DNA of 64,000 nt, from contig NZ_VSMC01000003.1 in assembly GCF_008728965.1 (NCBI RefSeq), forward strand, positions 78,177 through 142,176, written 5' to 3'. Both the position numbers and the translations under genes were made by a program. This DNA is from Heminiphilus faecis. Its GTDB lineage: Bacteria; Bacteroidota; Bacteroidia; Bacteroidales; Muribaculaceae. The notes under the pieces were generated by a model. That model made no database searches, was not told the origin of the DNA, and was given only the letters and a program-made list of their open reading frames with translations. Of the stretch, positions 1 through 9,245 are shown piece by piece (position 1 is the first letter of the stretch; every line of letters begins with the position of its first letter).

Positions 1-1
1 G

Positions 2-2110
2 TTTGCCATAATAACCGACAACGCCACTTACCAAGCCACACGGCCCGCAATGATGCGTTACCGCGATGCCGTACAGAATGACGGTCTTGCCGCTTACATA
101 GTACGCGACGACTGGAAGTCGCCGCAGGATGTCAAGGATGCCATAAAGAAAGTATACAGCGAAGCTCCCGGTCTTGAAGGCATAGTGCTCGTAGGCGATG
201 TGCCCGTAGCTATGGTAAGAAATGCCCAACATATGACCACAGCATTCAAAATGAATGAAGACAAGTTTCCGTTCATCGAGTCATCGGTACCTTCCGACCG
301 CTTTTATGACTGTCTTGACATGGACTTCCGTTTTCTAAAGCAGGACGAGGAACAGCCCCATCTGTTCTACTATGAACTTACCGAGGACTCCCCACAGAGG
401 CTGAATCCTACATTTTACTCGGCGCGTATACGTTATCCTAAACTGCGTGGAGGCGACAAATACGAAGCTGTAGCCCGGTTTCTTGACAAGGCTGCCAAAG
501 CCAAGGAAGCAATGAAGAATGACAGACTCGACCGCGTAGTGTCATTCAACGGTCATGGCTACAACTCAGACTGCCTCATAGCATGGATGGACGAGGAAAA
601 AGCCTATCGTGAGAATTTTCCTCTCGCATTCAACACCGCAACCGACTTCAAGCATTGGAACTTCAGGATGATGCACCCAATGAAATACAAGCTATTTGAT
701 GAGTTGCAACGTCCTGAAGTAGACCTGTTCATGTTTCATGAACACGGCGCTCCCACTACCCAGTACATAAACGGCAGTAAGCCGGCCATGTCTGACAAAG
801 ACCGTTACGATCTGCTCAAAAAATCAATATACTCACGGGTACGGCGCGCCATAAAGAAAGGCAATCCGGAGAACGAAGTTGTCGAAGCCTTTGCCAAGGA
901 GTATGCACTAACCGATGACTTCTTCAAGGATTTGAATAATCCTGAATACTGGCGCCGCGACTCTATAGAGAGCAGCGAAATCAACATCGAGGCCGAAGAC
1001 TTTCACCACCGTACTACATGGCCCAAGATAGTTATGTTTGACGCATGCTACAATGGGTCGTTCCACGAAGACGATTACATTGCCGGAGAATATCTGTTCA
1101 ACGATGGTGGTACCCTCGCCGCTCAGGGAAACACCCGCAATGTACTTCAGGACCGCTGGACAATCGAGATGATAGGATTGCTCTCTCATGGCATGCGTGT
1201 GGGACAGTATAACCGTCTTGTAGCTACACTTGAAGGCCATCTGATGGGTGACCCGACATTACGCTTCGCTCCTGTGGAAGCCAACACCATGTCAGCCGAC
1301 GCCACTCTGCGCAAGACCGATACCGACTATTGGAAAGGTCTGCTCGGCTCACCCTACGCCGACGTCCAGTCACTTGCGCTGCGTATGCTTGCCGACGCAG
1401 ACACCGACCGCACCTTGTCGCCCATGCTGCTTGAGGTTTACCGCACCTCACCCTTCAACACTGTGCGCATGGAAGCTGTAAAACTGCTTAGCCGTTACAA
1501 TAACTCCGATTTCACCGAGGCCGTACGGCTTGGCATCAATGATCCTTATGAACTGGTGGCACGCCTGAGTGCCGACCATGCCGGAAACATAGGTGATCCT
1601 TCGTTACTTCCCGCTCTCATACTTCTGTACATTGACGGAAACGAGCGCGCACGTGCGGCATACAACGCCAGCAATTCACTGTCGCTTTTCCCCATAGACG
1701 ACGTAGTGAAAGCCGTTGAGGACTACTATGCTTCGTCAAACCGCTACAATGCGGTAGCGGAAAAAGAGCGCGTGATCAATGGACTTAAACGCACTCACAA
1801 TAACTTCGTGAAGCGCACCAACGACGAGATTGCCGACACAACTCTGAGCGATGACAAGCGCATATCGTCAATACGTTTTGTACGCAACAATCCTTATCAT
1901 CCTTACCTTGACCTATACCTTGGCATAATCGAGGACTCCGCCAACTCCGACGCAGTGCGCGTGACTATGGCCGAGGCACTCGGATGGTTCAACCATTCGG
2001 TACGTCGTCAGGAAATCATAGACTTCTGCAATCATATGCTCAAACGCGATGATCTACCCGACACTCTTAGCGCCGAGCTGTTGCAGACCCTCAACCGTAT
2101 GCAAAACTGA
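2..2110 (+). CDS. Gingipain-like (peptidase C25 fold) protein with C-terminal HEAT-type repeats, 5' truncated by window edge
   Basis: The frame is open from base 2, so the true start lies upstream of the window; the first ATG inside is at 50. Residue numbers below count from that ATG. The part up to about residue 410 resembles the caspase-like fold of C25 peptidases. It has a histidine motif FHEHGAP (His230/His232) and a cysteine motif DACYNGSF (Cys333), followed by a GEYLFNDGGTLAAQG stretch typical of the family. Residues about 430-650 are helical repeats resembling HEAT repeats, suggesting a protein-binding platform. Such proteins are usually exported in Bacteroidetes; the signal peptide would be outside the window. 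The His/Cys pair is seen, peptidase activity is inferred from the family, and the substrate is unknown. Confidence 0.75.
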   Translation, partial: FAIITDNATYQATRPAMMRYRDAVQNDGLAAYIVRDDWKSPQDVKDAIKKVYSEAPGLEGIVLVGDVPVAMVRNAQHMTTAFKMNEDKFPFIESSVPSDRFYDCLDMDFRFLKQDEEQPHLFYYELTEDSPQRLNPTFYSARIRYPKLRGGDKYEAVARFLDKAAKAKEAMKNDRLDRVVSFNGHGYNSDCLIAWMDEEKAYRENFPLAFNTATDFKHWNFRMMHPMKYKLFDELQRPEVDLFMFHEHGAPTTQYINGSKPAMSDKDRYDLLKKSIYSRVRRAIKKGNPENEVVEAFAKEYALTDDFFKDLNNPEYWRRDSIESSEINIEAEDFHHRTTWPKIVMFDACYNGSFHEDDYIAGEYLFNDGGTLAAQGNTRNVLQDRWTIEMIGLLSHGMRVGQYNRLVATLEGHLMGDPTLRFAPVEANTMSADATLRKTDTDYWKGLLGSPYADVQSLALRMLADADTDRTLSPMLLEVYRTSPFNTVRMEAVKLLSRYNNSDFTEAVRLGINDPYELVARLSADHAGNIGDPSLLPALILLYIDGNERARAAYNASNSLSLFPIDDVVKAVEDYYASSNRYNAVAEKERVINGLKRTHNNFVKRTNDEIADTTLSDDKRISSIRFVRNNPYHPYLDLYLGIIEDSANSDAVRVTMAEALGWFNHSVRRQEIIDFCNHMLKRDDLPDTLSAELLQTLNRMQN

Positions 2111-2126
2111 CACCAATAACCTTTAC

Positions 2127-2171
2127 AAGAACGGAGCCGCACCAATATCGTGTGGCTCCGTTCTTGTTTTT
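2127..2171. terminator. Intrinsic terminator between convergent genes
   Basis: A 16-bp stem (arms starting AAGAACGGAGCC and ending GGCTCCGTTCTT, one G:T wobble) with a short loop is followed by a T run on the plus strand. It lies just after the peptidase stop and before the convergent aminotransferase end, so it may serve both strands. Confidence 0.85.
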
Positions 2172-2205
2172 AATGATATACATACTGTGGTAGTCAGTAT
2201 AGCCA

Positions 2206-3375
2206 TCACTGACAGCGATTACTGATCCAGCGGGCAAAACGGTCAAGGCCTGATGCGAGAGTACTGCGAGGGCAAGCGAAATTGATGCGGACGAAGCCCT
2301 CACCGGCTGCGCCGTAATGAGTGCCTCCGTTTATCCACAGATGCTCTTGCTCCATAAGACTATCCTCTATGCAAACAGACGTAAGTCCAAGTGCCCGGCA
2401 GTCTATCCATGCGAGGTAAGTGCCTTCAAGACGCGTTACGGTAAGCTTAGGGAAACGGGCTTCAATGTATTCTTTCATGTACATATAGTTGTCGTAAAGA
2501 TACTCCAAAAGCTGACTCAACCACTCTTCACCCTCGTTATATGCCGCAATAAGACCGACAACACCAAACGGATTGACATCGCACACTTCATTATCATTTA
2601 TGGCTCTGTCTATAAGCGCACGCCGTGCAGTATCGGAAACTATTATATTGGCTATCTGAAGCCCTGCCGTGTTGAACGCTTTGCTCGGCGACACACATGT
2701 CACCGAGTTGTCACGATACTCCGGCCCTAAGGAAGCAAAAGGCACATAGCGATATCCCGGAAAGACGAGTTCACAGTGTATCTCGTCGGCCACGACAATA
2801 ACTCCGTGACGGCTACATATATCACCGAGCCGACGCAACTCGTCGGCACTCCATACCCGGCCTCCGGGATTATGAGGGTTACATAATACAAACAGCTTTA
2901 CGGCCTTATCGGAAGCCTTGCGCTCGAAGTCATCGAAGTCTACGGTATACTTTCCGTCATTATACAGCAATGCGCTTTCCACCGCATGGCAACCGTTGTT
3001 TCTTATCGATGAGAAGAAACAATTGTATACAGGAGTAAGTAGAAGAACACCGTCACCCGGTGAAGCCAAAGCCTTTATTATAGCCGACACAGCCGGCACC
3101 ACACCTGACGTGTAGATAAACCATTCACGCTTCAACTCCAGTCCATGCCGCCGGCCAAACCAGTTTATGACAGCCGTGTAGTACTCCTCAGACACCAGCG
3201 TGTAGCCGAATACTCCGTGTTCCACTCGCCTCCGCAAGGCTTCCACGACAGCAGGAGCGGTACGGAAGTCCATGTCGGCCACCCACATCGGTAGCGTGTC
3301 ACGTTCGGCCGCGCTATCCCACTTGTAGGAGCCTGAGCCGCGACGGTCCACTATCTCGTCAAAGTCATATCGCAT
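2206..3375 (-). CDS. patB: PatB/MalY-type PLP-dependent aminotransferase / C-S lyase
   Basis: This is a fold-type I PLP enzyme of the MalY/PatB group, which cleaves cystathionine or cysteine conjugates to release a thiol, ammonia and pyruvate. Visible hallmarks are the N-terminal LPMWVADMDF segment, CNPHNPGGRVW, VADEIHCELV and the PLP-lysine motif SPSKAFNTAGLQ. The length of about 389 residues is normal. I chose the ATG at 3375 rather than the one at 3402, because AAGGAAG sits just upstream of it and the longer form would add nine residues outside the family pattern. The start lies two bases after the stop of the DUF3737 gene, so the two are probably translationally coupled. Cystathionine beta-lyase versus another beta-C-S lyase cannot be decided from sequence. 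Confidence 0.88.
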   Translation of the reverse strand: MRYDFDEIVDRRGSGSYKWDSAAERDTLPMWVADMDFRTAPAVVEALRRRVEHGVFGYTLVSEEYYTAVINWFGRRHGLELKREWFIYTSGVVPAVSAIIKALASPGDGVLLLTPVYNCFFSSIRNNGCHAVESALLYNDGKYTVDFDDFERKASDKAVKLFVLCNPHNPGGRVWSADELRRLGDICSRHGVIVVADEIHCELVFPGYRYVPFASLGPEYRDNSVTCVSPSKAFNTAGLQIANIIVSDTARRALIDRAINDNEVCDVNPFGVVGLIAAYNEGEEWLSQLLEYLYDNYMYMKEYIEARFPKLTVTRLEGTYLAWIDCRALGLTSVCIEDSLMEQEHLWINGGTHYGAAGEGFVRINFACPRSTLASGLDRFARWISNRCQ

Positions 3376-3377
3376 AA

Positions 3378-4223
3378 TCACTTCCTTATGTCGATTATAC
3401 AATCGGCCGGAGCCTTGACGTTTCCATCTATTATTATATCGCCTATGCTATCGGCGACAATGTGTCCTGAAGTCGGATTCTTTATACTTGTAATGTGTCC
3501 GGTAAGCCGTGCATTTACAGTGCTGTACTCAAAACACAGGTCGGCGTCGGCATCCATCGTACAGTTTTCCATAACAAGTCCGCTCGCATAGCACAATGCC
3601 TGCGTGCCTGATATGCGGCAGTTTACGAGTCGCAGATTACGCGAATGCCAGCCGAGGTATTCCCCGTTTATCTCCGAGTCATAGACCGTGACATTTTCAG
3701 TTCCCCAGAAAGCATCTTTGGAGTTTATAACCGCATTGCGTATGGTGACATTGCGGCAATATTGAAAGGAGTAATTGCCGTTCTGTACGTAGCGGTCTAT
3801 ATCGATATTCTCGCTATGCATAAAAAGATAATCGGCATTGTCGACACGCACGTCGCGTAATTTCACATTACGGCAGTGCCACAAAGTCTCCTGCGCATCA
3901 GGAATAGTCACGTTTTCGAGACTTATACCGTCCATCTCGCGAAACATTTTCGGCGCTTCGACAAGAGTATCGCTCATCTGAAGCCCGCGCGAGTACCACA
4001 GCGCCGCACGCGCGCCCGAAGTGAACAGACAGTTTTTTATAACAAAACCGTCGACATGCCAAAACGGATACTTGCCCTCAAACCGGCAGTTGACAGCCGT
4101 AATGTCGCGGCACTCCTTGACAGCCGACTCGCCGGCATGTACAGTGACATTCTCAAGCATCAGACCGTGTGATGCGAACAACGGACGTTCGCCGCCAAAC
4201 TCTCTATCCTTTATAAGTTCCAT
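3378..4223 (-). CDS. DUF3737 family right-handed beta-helix protein
   Basis: The product is about 281 residues of short repeating strand units (patterns such as L.NV.I, AL.WSRGL and NCRF.GKYPFWH), the layout of a parallel beta-helix. The opening MELIKDREFGGERPLFASHGL and the repeated W.S/W.C rungs match my recollection of the DUF3737 family, whose biochemical role is not established. There is no signal peptide, so it is probably cytoplasmic. I prefer the ATG at 4223 because the family starts at MELIKDREF. It is the first gene of a two-gene unit with the PatB-like lyase. A TAACTTTG promoter box lies at 4257-4264. Confidence 0.75.
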   Translation of the reverse strand: MELIKDREFGGERPLFASHGLMLENVTVHAGESAVKECRDITAVNCRFEGKYPFWHVDGFVIKNCLFTSGARAALWYSRGLQMSDTLVEAPKMFREMDGISLENVTIPDAQETLWHCRNVKLRDVRVDNADYLFMHSENIDIDRYVQNGNYSFQYCRNVTIRNAVINSKDAFWGTENVTVYDSEINGEYLGWHSRNLRLVNCRISGTQALCYASGLVMENCTMDADADLCFEYSTVNARLTGHITSIKNPTSGHIVADSIGDIIIDGNVKAPADCIIDIRK

Positions 4224-4256
4224 ATCATTTAGTATTGTATATTTTTTCGTAGGGTA

Positions 4257-4264
4257 CAAAGTTA
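4257..4264 (-). promoter_or_regulatory. Bacteroidetes -7 box for the DUF3737-patB pair
   Basis: The minus strand reads TAACTTTG, matching the TAnnTTTG consensus, about 34 bases upstream of the chosen start. No clear TTTG -33 box is seen. Confidence 0.55.
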
Positions 4265-4329
4265 CAAGTTCCGGTCCTATGTACGATTACCATTTTTATT
4301 CAAGTACATACCATTTTTGCAGGGTTATG

Positions 4330-5745
4330 TCAAATCCGTCGCATCCAGCGTCCGTAGCGCAAACGAATAAGAAATATGGCACCTCGGAAACACAATTCGA
4401 TACACATAGCCAGCCATACACCCTGAAGCCCCATGGCCGGAGCCAATATGGCGGCAAGAGTGATACGTACCACCCACATACTGCCAAGGTTCATCACACT
4501 CGGCACAAGAGTGTCACCTGCACCGACAAAAACACCGTAAGCCACTATCGACGCCGCAAACATAGGCTCGGCAAAAGCCTCTATCCTCAATGCGGCGGCA
4601 CCGAGCTCCCGTATCGGCACTACCTCGGTCATAACACCCATTATCGATGGAGCTGCAATATACATAATTACACCCATGACAGTCATGACCGCCATACCGA
4701 GCCACACCGATATCCACGCAAAACTGCGGGTGAGCTCACGACGTCCGGCGCCGAGGCTCTGCCCCACAAGCGTGGTGGCCGCGTCGGCTATGCCGTAGCC
4801 CGGCATGTAACACAGACTCTCGGCTGTTATGGCAAAGGCATTGGCTGCGATAGCGAAGGTGCCGAGCGGGGCCACGATGACTGTAAGAAATATCTGTGCG
4901 CCACACAGCACGGCATGCTCGGTACCCATTGGAAGCGATATACGCGCAGCCTTTCTCAGACAGTCGCGCGTAGGCAGAAAACCGCCCTTGACCCCTAAAA
5001 TGCTCAGGTCCTTGGAACGTACACAAGCATACCACATCATCAGCACTGCAGTCACAGTCTCGGCAAGTACCGTGCCGAGCGCGGCACCAAGCACTCCGAG
5101 ACCTGCTCCCGGCATAGACATACTCACGCCGAATATATCTATGTCACGAGCTGGAAATATCAGAAAGAAGTTAAATACCACATCCATCGCACACATGAGC
5201 ATGTTAAGCAGACTCGGCACGTGCATGTTGCCGCTGCAACGCAGCATGGCCCCGCCCAAGAAGTTGAGCTGCAGAGCGGGAAGAAACAGTGCAAACACAA
5301 AGAAGTACAGACTCGCGTCGTGGCATATGTCATCGGCGCCCCCGAGCCATCGCGGCAGACCGCCGCTTATGCCGCACCCTACGGCGGCCAGCAACAGACT
5401 GAACACAACCGTTGAGGTTATGGCCTGACGAAATATGGAGCGTGCGCGTGAAAACTCGCCGGCTCCTATGGCATGGGCCACCTGAACCGAAAATCCCGTG
5501 GCAAGCGCAGTGAGCATGCCCCAGAAGAGCCATGTGGTGGTCGACACGATACCTATCGAAGCCGATGCCTCGGCGCCGAGATGCCCCACCATCGAAGCAT
5601 CGATAAACTGCATGACTATCGACGACAGTTGCGCCACAATCGCGGGAGCGCTCAGCTTCACGGTAAGGAGCAGTTTACGGCGGCCGTCAAGTTCACCACC
5701 CGACCTTATAAGCCCTAACAGTTCGGTGCCTTCAGTAAGTTTCAT
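4330..5745 (-). CDS. MATE family efflux transporter
   Basis: A 471-residue integral membrane protein with about twelve hydrophobic segments in two homologous halves. The N-terminal half carries the SAPAIVAQLSSIVMQFIDASMVGHLG region typical of MATE exporters; the second half repeats it around SLPMGTEHAVL. Members expel cationic drugs or metabolites using Na+ or H+ gradients. The substrate cannot be inferred. It lies 23 bases downstream of the MarC gene on the same strand and may be cotranscribed with it. Confidence 0.9.
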   Translation of the reverse strand: MKLTEGTELLGLIRSGGELDGRRKLLLTVKLSAPAIVAQLSSIVMQFIDASMVGHLGAEASASIGIVSTTTWLFWGMLTALATGFSVQVAHAIGAGEFSRARSIFRQAITSTVVFSLLLAAVGCGISGGLPRWLGGADDICHDASLYFFVFALFLPALQLNFLGGAMLRCSGNMHVPSLLNMLMCAMDVVFNFFLIFPARDIDIFGVSMSMPGAGLGVLGAALGTVLAETVTAVLMMWYACVRSKDLSILGVKGGFLPTRDCLRKAARISLPMGTEHAVLCGAQIFLTVIVAPLGTFAIAANAFAITAESLCYMPGYGIADAATTLVGQSLGAGRRELTRSFAWISVWLGMAVMTVMGVIMYIAAPSIMGVMTEVVPIRELGAAALRIEAFAEPMFAASIVAYGVFVGAGDTLVPSVMNLGSMWVVRITLAAILAPAMGLQGVWLAMCIELCFRGAIFLIRLRYGRWMRRI

Positions 5746-5768
5746 AGGTCACACCTGCATGACTGGCA

Positions 5769-6419
5769 TCATAACAGTCCGTTGCCCGCCTTGATGATGT
5801 CGACCATTATAGGTTTCAGGCCTCCCACGAAGCACTCCACGGCTATCACCATAAGTATCAGTCCCATAAGACGCATCATGACGTTGTTGCCCGTCTCGCC
5901 GAGTATAGGCACAAGCCGTGTCGACGCCCGAAGTATGAGGTATGTCAGCAGATATATGATGGCGATGCTGCCTATAAGCGTGGCCTTCATCTCCCATGTG
6001 GCGGCATTCTCCATGAGCATGATGCCGTTGGCTATGGCCCCGGGGCCGCACAGCATCGGTATCGACAACGGTGTTATCGATATGTCGTTGGCATACACTT
6101 TCACCTCGTCATCCTTCAGCTTCGTATGTGAATACTTGGCCTGAAGCATGTCAAAGCCAATCTTCATGATAATGAAGCCGGCGGCAATACGGAAGCCGTT
6201 GGTCGAAATGCCGAAAAGACTGAACAGCACCTGACCGCACACGGTAAAACTGATGAGAATGACAAACGACACTATCGTGGCACGCTTGACAATGCGTGCA
6301 CGCTGTTCATTGTCAATGCCTTTGGTCATCGAAAGAAATACCGGCATGGTGCCGAGCGGATTGGTCAATGTAAAAAACGACGTCAAGCAAATAAATGCGA
6401 ACGGAAGCAGACTGTCCAT
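5769..6419 (-). CDS. MarC family integral membrane protein
   Basis: A 216-residue protein with about six membrane segments. The N-terminal FFTLTNPLGTMPVFLSMT and the internal TPLSIPMLCGPGAIANGI are the two diagnostic MarC/UPF0056 signatures, one per half. Family function is unresolved; the original link to multiple antibiotic resistance was not upheld. The gene has its own TAACTTTG box 25 bases upstream and probably leads a two-gene unit with the MATE exporter. Confidence 0.9.
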   Translation of the reverse strand: MDSLLPFAFICLTSFFTLTNPLGTMPVFLSMTKGIDNEQRARIVKRATIVSFVILISFTVCGQVLFSLFGISTNGFRIAAGFIIMKIGFDMLQAKYSHTKLKDDEVKVYANDISITPLSIPMLCGPGAIANGIMLMENAATWEMKATLIGSIAIIYLLTYLILRASTRLVPILGETGNNVMMRLMGLILMVIAVECFVGGLKPIMVDIIKAGNGLL

Positions 6420-6443
6420 ACAATAATCGGTTTATAGTCGCCG

Positions 6444-6451
6444 CAAAGTTA
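6444..6451 (-). promoter_or_regulatory. -7 box of the marC-MATE unit
   Basis: The minus strand reads TAACTTTG, a perfect TAnnTTTG match, 25 bases before the MarC start codon. Confidence 0.6.
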
Positions 6452-6765
6452 CTACTTATTTTTCACAATATCACTTTTATCAGCACATTGAATCAGCAAG
6501 CGCCAAACAATTGCCGGCGGCTGACCGCTCCTTAGTTTAACTTATTGATAATCAAAGAGAAGCATTTATCATGCATAACATCTTATACCATCACATATAA
6601 CATCGCAAGCAATGCGCTGATAATCAGCCTGTTACGCAAAAGGCTATTTTTTGTTCAAAAATTAAAAATCCACACCGCCATATCGCTCTGTATTTCAAAC
6701 AATTGCGAAGGAGCTTGTTCAATATTGAATCGGGTTGATTTTCGTCGTATTTCTTGCGCGGGCCA

Positions 6766-6773
6766 TAACTTTG
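6766..6773 (+). promoter_or_regulatory. -7 box of the accessory lipoprotein gene
   Basis: TAACTTTG lies about 65 bases upstream of the ATG at 6838. The leader between them shows no hairpin I could identify. A -33 box is not obvious. Confidence 0.55.
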
Positions 6774-6837
6774 CCTATGTCCGACAGGGTCATTTTCGAC
6801 ACTTCGCGGCCTATTAATACATTAATTTATTTACATC

Positions 6838-8262
6838 ATGTATCACTTAAAAAAGCTATGGCCTGTTTTGGCCCTGTCGCTGATGCTGTTCACGGCATGC
6901 GACACCGATGAGCGGCCGCCCGAGGCAGTCGACGAACATCTGCCTCCCGACATCGAGGCGGCGCGCGAGTATTTCAACGAGTATGCATCACAGGAGGTCG
7001 AGTATGAACTCATCGGCATGCACCCGGGTGCAATCGCCGCCGACTGGACCGACGTTACCACCGTGGTGCGCGATGACATGACTGTCTACAATGTCGCGCT
7101 GTTTACCGAGGCCCGGTATTCAGGCTCGTTCTACATTGACCCGGAAGTAAGCGAGGAGTCATACTCGACAGCCATTTACCAACGGTTGATTGTGTGCCGC
7201 TACCCCGCCGGATACTATGCATGCTTCCTCGCTTCAATAATACCGGCAGCCGACTGCGCCACGATGAACCGCGAAAAAATCAGCGACATGTTCATGTGCG
7301 GCGACAATGGTGAGCGGGGCTTCTCCGGCATCGTAACGTACGCGACTGTAACAACCAACTACACCGTCATGATCGAGCAGTATCGCGACGGGAAGGGGGT
7401 AAGGCGTCTGTCGCTGTACGAGCCCTATGATGATTATAACGCGCTTATTGATGAAATGAGGCGTATGATCGGAGCAAAAAACATTTCACGTCAACTCGTT
7501 GCCACTTCCCGAAGTGGCGGCGAGTTCGGCTCCGGCATCACACTGCCCAATGTAGACGTAGTAGGCAACGGTGGTGGTAACGGTGGCGGCTCCAACCCCG
7601 GCGGTGGGGTGCCGACACTTCCTCCTCCATATCAGCCTCCCGGACCCTCATATCCCGGCGGCAACAACACCCCACCCGTATTCCCTCCCGGATACGATCG
7701 GCCCGGCAACGGAAATATAGGTAACGGTGGTAACAACAATGACGGGACAGATGATAGTAAGCCTAAGCCATATGTAAAGTCCTCTACCGACAAACTAATA
7801 AGGCCCAATATTGAATCAATGACATTTGAGAGCCAACTAAGCAATACATGCGTTTCAACTTCAATGGTCAATGCATCAATACTTTTAGAAGACCCTCTGG
7901 ATCAAGGTAAATTAGACAAATTTTATATACAATTTTATAAAGGGCCAGATGGCGAACCTATAAAAATTACTACATATTATAATCAAACGGGGGTTTCTTT
8001 TTTCGAAAGAGAACGTGATTTTGTTAGTCATTTCTTCGAGGTGCGACCATTCTTTACATTTCATGAGGCACTAACCAACAACATACCAATATTAGGTACC
8101 ATATCAGGAGGAGATAATTCTTATCATTGCGTACTAATCATTGGTTATACAGAAAAACAACATTTAATATATGTCGATCCAACTGATGCAAAAATATACA
8201 CTGCACCTACTGATTACTTCTACGATTTAAACATTACAATAACTAAAGTCAAAAAAAGATGA
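6838..8262 (+). CDS. Modular surface-type lipoprotein with C-terminal C39/papain-like cysteine peptidase domain (candidate toxin)
   Basis: The 474-residue product begins with a lipoprotein signal ending LMLFTAC (lipid Cys21), followed by the acidic DTDE, which resembles the surface-export signal of Bacteroidetes lipoproteins. Residues about 25-225 form an unrecognised globular domain. Residues about 240-305 are a Gly/Pro/Asn-rich linker. The C-terminal 170 residues carry the papain-like pattern of peptidase C39: Gln333 and Cys338 in SQLSNTCVSTSM, His430 in YHCVLIIGY and Asp447 in VDPTDA. Base composition drops sharply from about 7735, exactly where the linker ends, as expected if the C-terminal module was swapped. 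Its stop overlaps the next gene by four bases. I infer a secreted or surface effector whose activity is held in check by the two small downstream products; a plain surface peptidase with inhibitors is the alternative. Confidence 0.7.
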   Translation: MYHLKKLWPVLALSLMLFTACDTDERPPEAVDEHLPPDIEAAREYFNEYASQEVEYELIGMHPGAIAADWTDVTTVVRDDMTVYNVALFTEARYSGSFYIDPEVSEESYSTAIYQRLIVCRYPAGYYACFLASIIPAADCATMNREKISDMFMCGDNGERGFSGIVTYATVTTNYTVMIEQYRDGKGVRRLSLYEPYDDYNALIDEMRRMIGAKNISRQLVATSRSGGEFGSGITLPNVDVVGNGGGNGGGSNPGGGVPTLPPPYQPPGPSYPGGNNTPPVFPPGYDRPGNGNIGNGGNNNDGTDDSKPKPYVKSSTDKLIRPNIESMTFESQLSNTCVSTSMVNASILLEDPLDQGKLDKFYIQFYKGPDGEPIKITTYYNQTGVSFFERERDFVSHFFEVRPFFTFHEALTNNIPILGTISGGDNSYHCVLIIGYTEKQHLIYVDPTDAKIYTAPTDYFYDLNITITKVKKR

Positions 8263-8702
8263 AAACTATACATTGTTTAATAATTGCAATTTCGTTTTGC
8301 TACTCAATGATGTCGGCTCAAACGACAATAATAACTACAAGCCAACTCACCAAACATGAATGGCTATTCATTGAAAAACCATCGGAAAATCTTTACGAAG
8401 GTTACCGATTCGATGATAAAAACATATATACGTTTGTTGATTATGACGGTCGTGCTGAAGTTTCTGCACCATATTATTTATCCGGCACTCCTGACACAGT
8501 TTTTGACAAGTCTAAGGTAGGGAAAAACAAATCAGGTAAATATATAATTGTCGATTGGGAAACTCGTCTGACCGTTGATAGTCCGTGGGAACACATCACA
8601 GTAATTTATCAGGTACTTGATGCTTCAGACAATAGTTTATTATTGGCACATCCCAAGAAGTTAAGTCAGCAACTGCGATTAACACCATACTTTAAAAATT
8701 AG
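8259..8702 (+). CDS. Small secreted protein A, candidate immunity protein or inhibitor
   Basis: A 147-residue protein with an N-terminal signal peptide (cleavage likely after FCYSMMSA) and a compact, probably beta-rich body. Its ATG overlaps the stop of the peptidase lipoprotein gene, so translation is coupled. It shares with the next gene and with 13047-13469 a signature YYLS..P/D.VFD.SKVGK...GKYIIV. I recognise no named family. The tight coupling to a putative secreted peptidase, small size, export signal and paralogous neighbours suggest a periplasmic protector; this is inference. A truncated copy of its 3' end lies at 12872-13027. Confidence 0.7.
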   Translation: MKTIHCLIIAISFCYSMMSAQTTIITTSQLTKHEWLFIEKPSENLYEGYRFDDKNIYTFVDYDGRAEVSAPYYLSGTPDTVFDKSKVGKNKSGKYIIVDWETRLTVDSPWEHITVIYQVLDASDNSLLLAHPKKLSQQLRLTPYFKN

Positions 8703-8721
8703 ACATTGATTTACATTTATT

Positions 8722-9153
8722 ATGAAATGGCCTGTCTTCATTATCTTTGGCATAATGTCGTTTTTGCCGACAAATGCACAAACAACGATGGACAAACTTA
8801 TAGGAAAAGACTGGGAATTGCAATTCAGTAGCGGGAACCATCCATCAGAAGGAATACACTTCACTGAAACAGAATCATTATATTTCACATATTATTATGG
8901 ACGAAGAGAGACAACTACACCATATTATCTATCGGATACTATTGATAAAGTTTTTGACAATTCAAAAATAGGAAAATCAAAAAACGGGAAGTACATAATA
9001 GCAAATCCACGATTTAGGCCAACGCCAAATGACCCATGGAAAAGACTTACCGTTGTCTTTAAAATAATAGTTCTAAATGACACTGTCCTTCAAATTGTTG
9101 ATATAAACAATCCAAGATACCCCAAAACACTAAAAATACGTCAAGAAGAATGA
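8722..9153 (+). CDS. Small secreted protein B, paralogue of protein A
   Basis: A 143-residue protein with a signal peptide ending near FLPTNAQ. The central motif PYYLSDTIDKVFDNSKIG and GKYIIANPRF align with protein A, as does DPWKRLTVVFKI with its SPWEHITVIYQV. It begins 19 bases after protein A, in the same transcription unit, and is followed by a terminator at 9246. It is probably a second inhibitor or immunity variant for the same or an earlier effector domain. No family name is assigned. Confidence 0.7.
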   Translation: MKWPVFIIFGIMSFLPTNAQTTMDKLIGKDWELQFSSGNHPSEGIHFTETESLYFTYYYGRRETTTPYYLSDTIDKVFDNSKIGKSKNGKYIIANPRFRPTPNDPWKRLTVVFKIIVLNDTVLQIVDINNPRYPKTLKIRQEE

Positions 9154-9245
9154 TGAGTCAATAATTATCATGATATAGTACAAGCCATTTCTATATCCAT
9201 TATATCATCATCTTTTATGGACTACCATGTAATTTGATTATACTC

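Larger units (their letters stand above)
6420..6837. other. 418-base divergent intergenic region
   Basis: The region separates the minus-strand MarC gene from the plus-strand lipoprotein gene. It holds a -7 box for each side (6444-6451 minus, 6766-6773 plus). The roughly 300 bases between them are AT-rich; I see no credible short gene, tRNA or riboswitch, and the 90-codon open frame at 6545-6817 lacks protein-like character. Confidence 0.5.

Noticed and set aside
4021..4998. 325-codon plus-strand frame across the DUF3737 and MATE genes
   Set aside because: It has no recognisable domain and crosses a promoter and two clear genes on the other strand.
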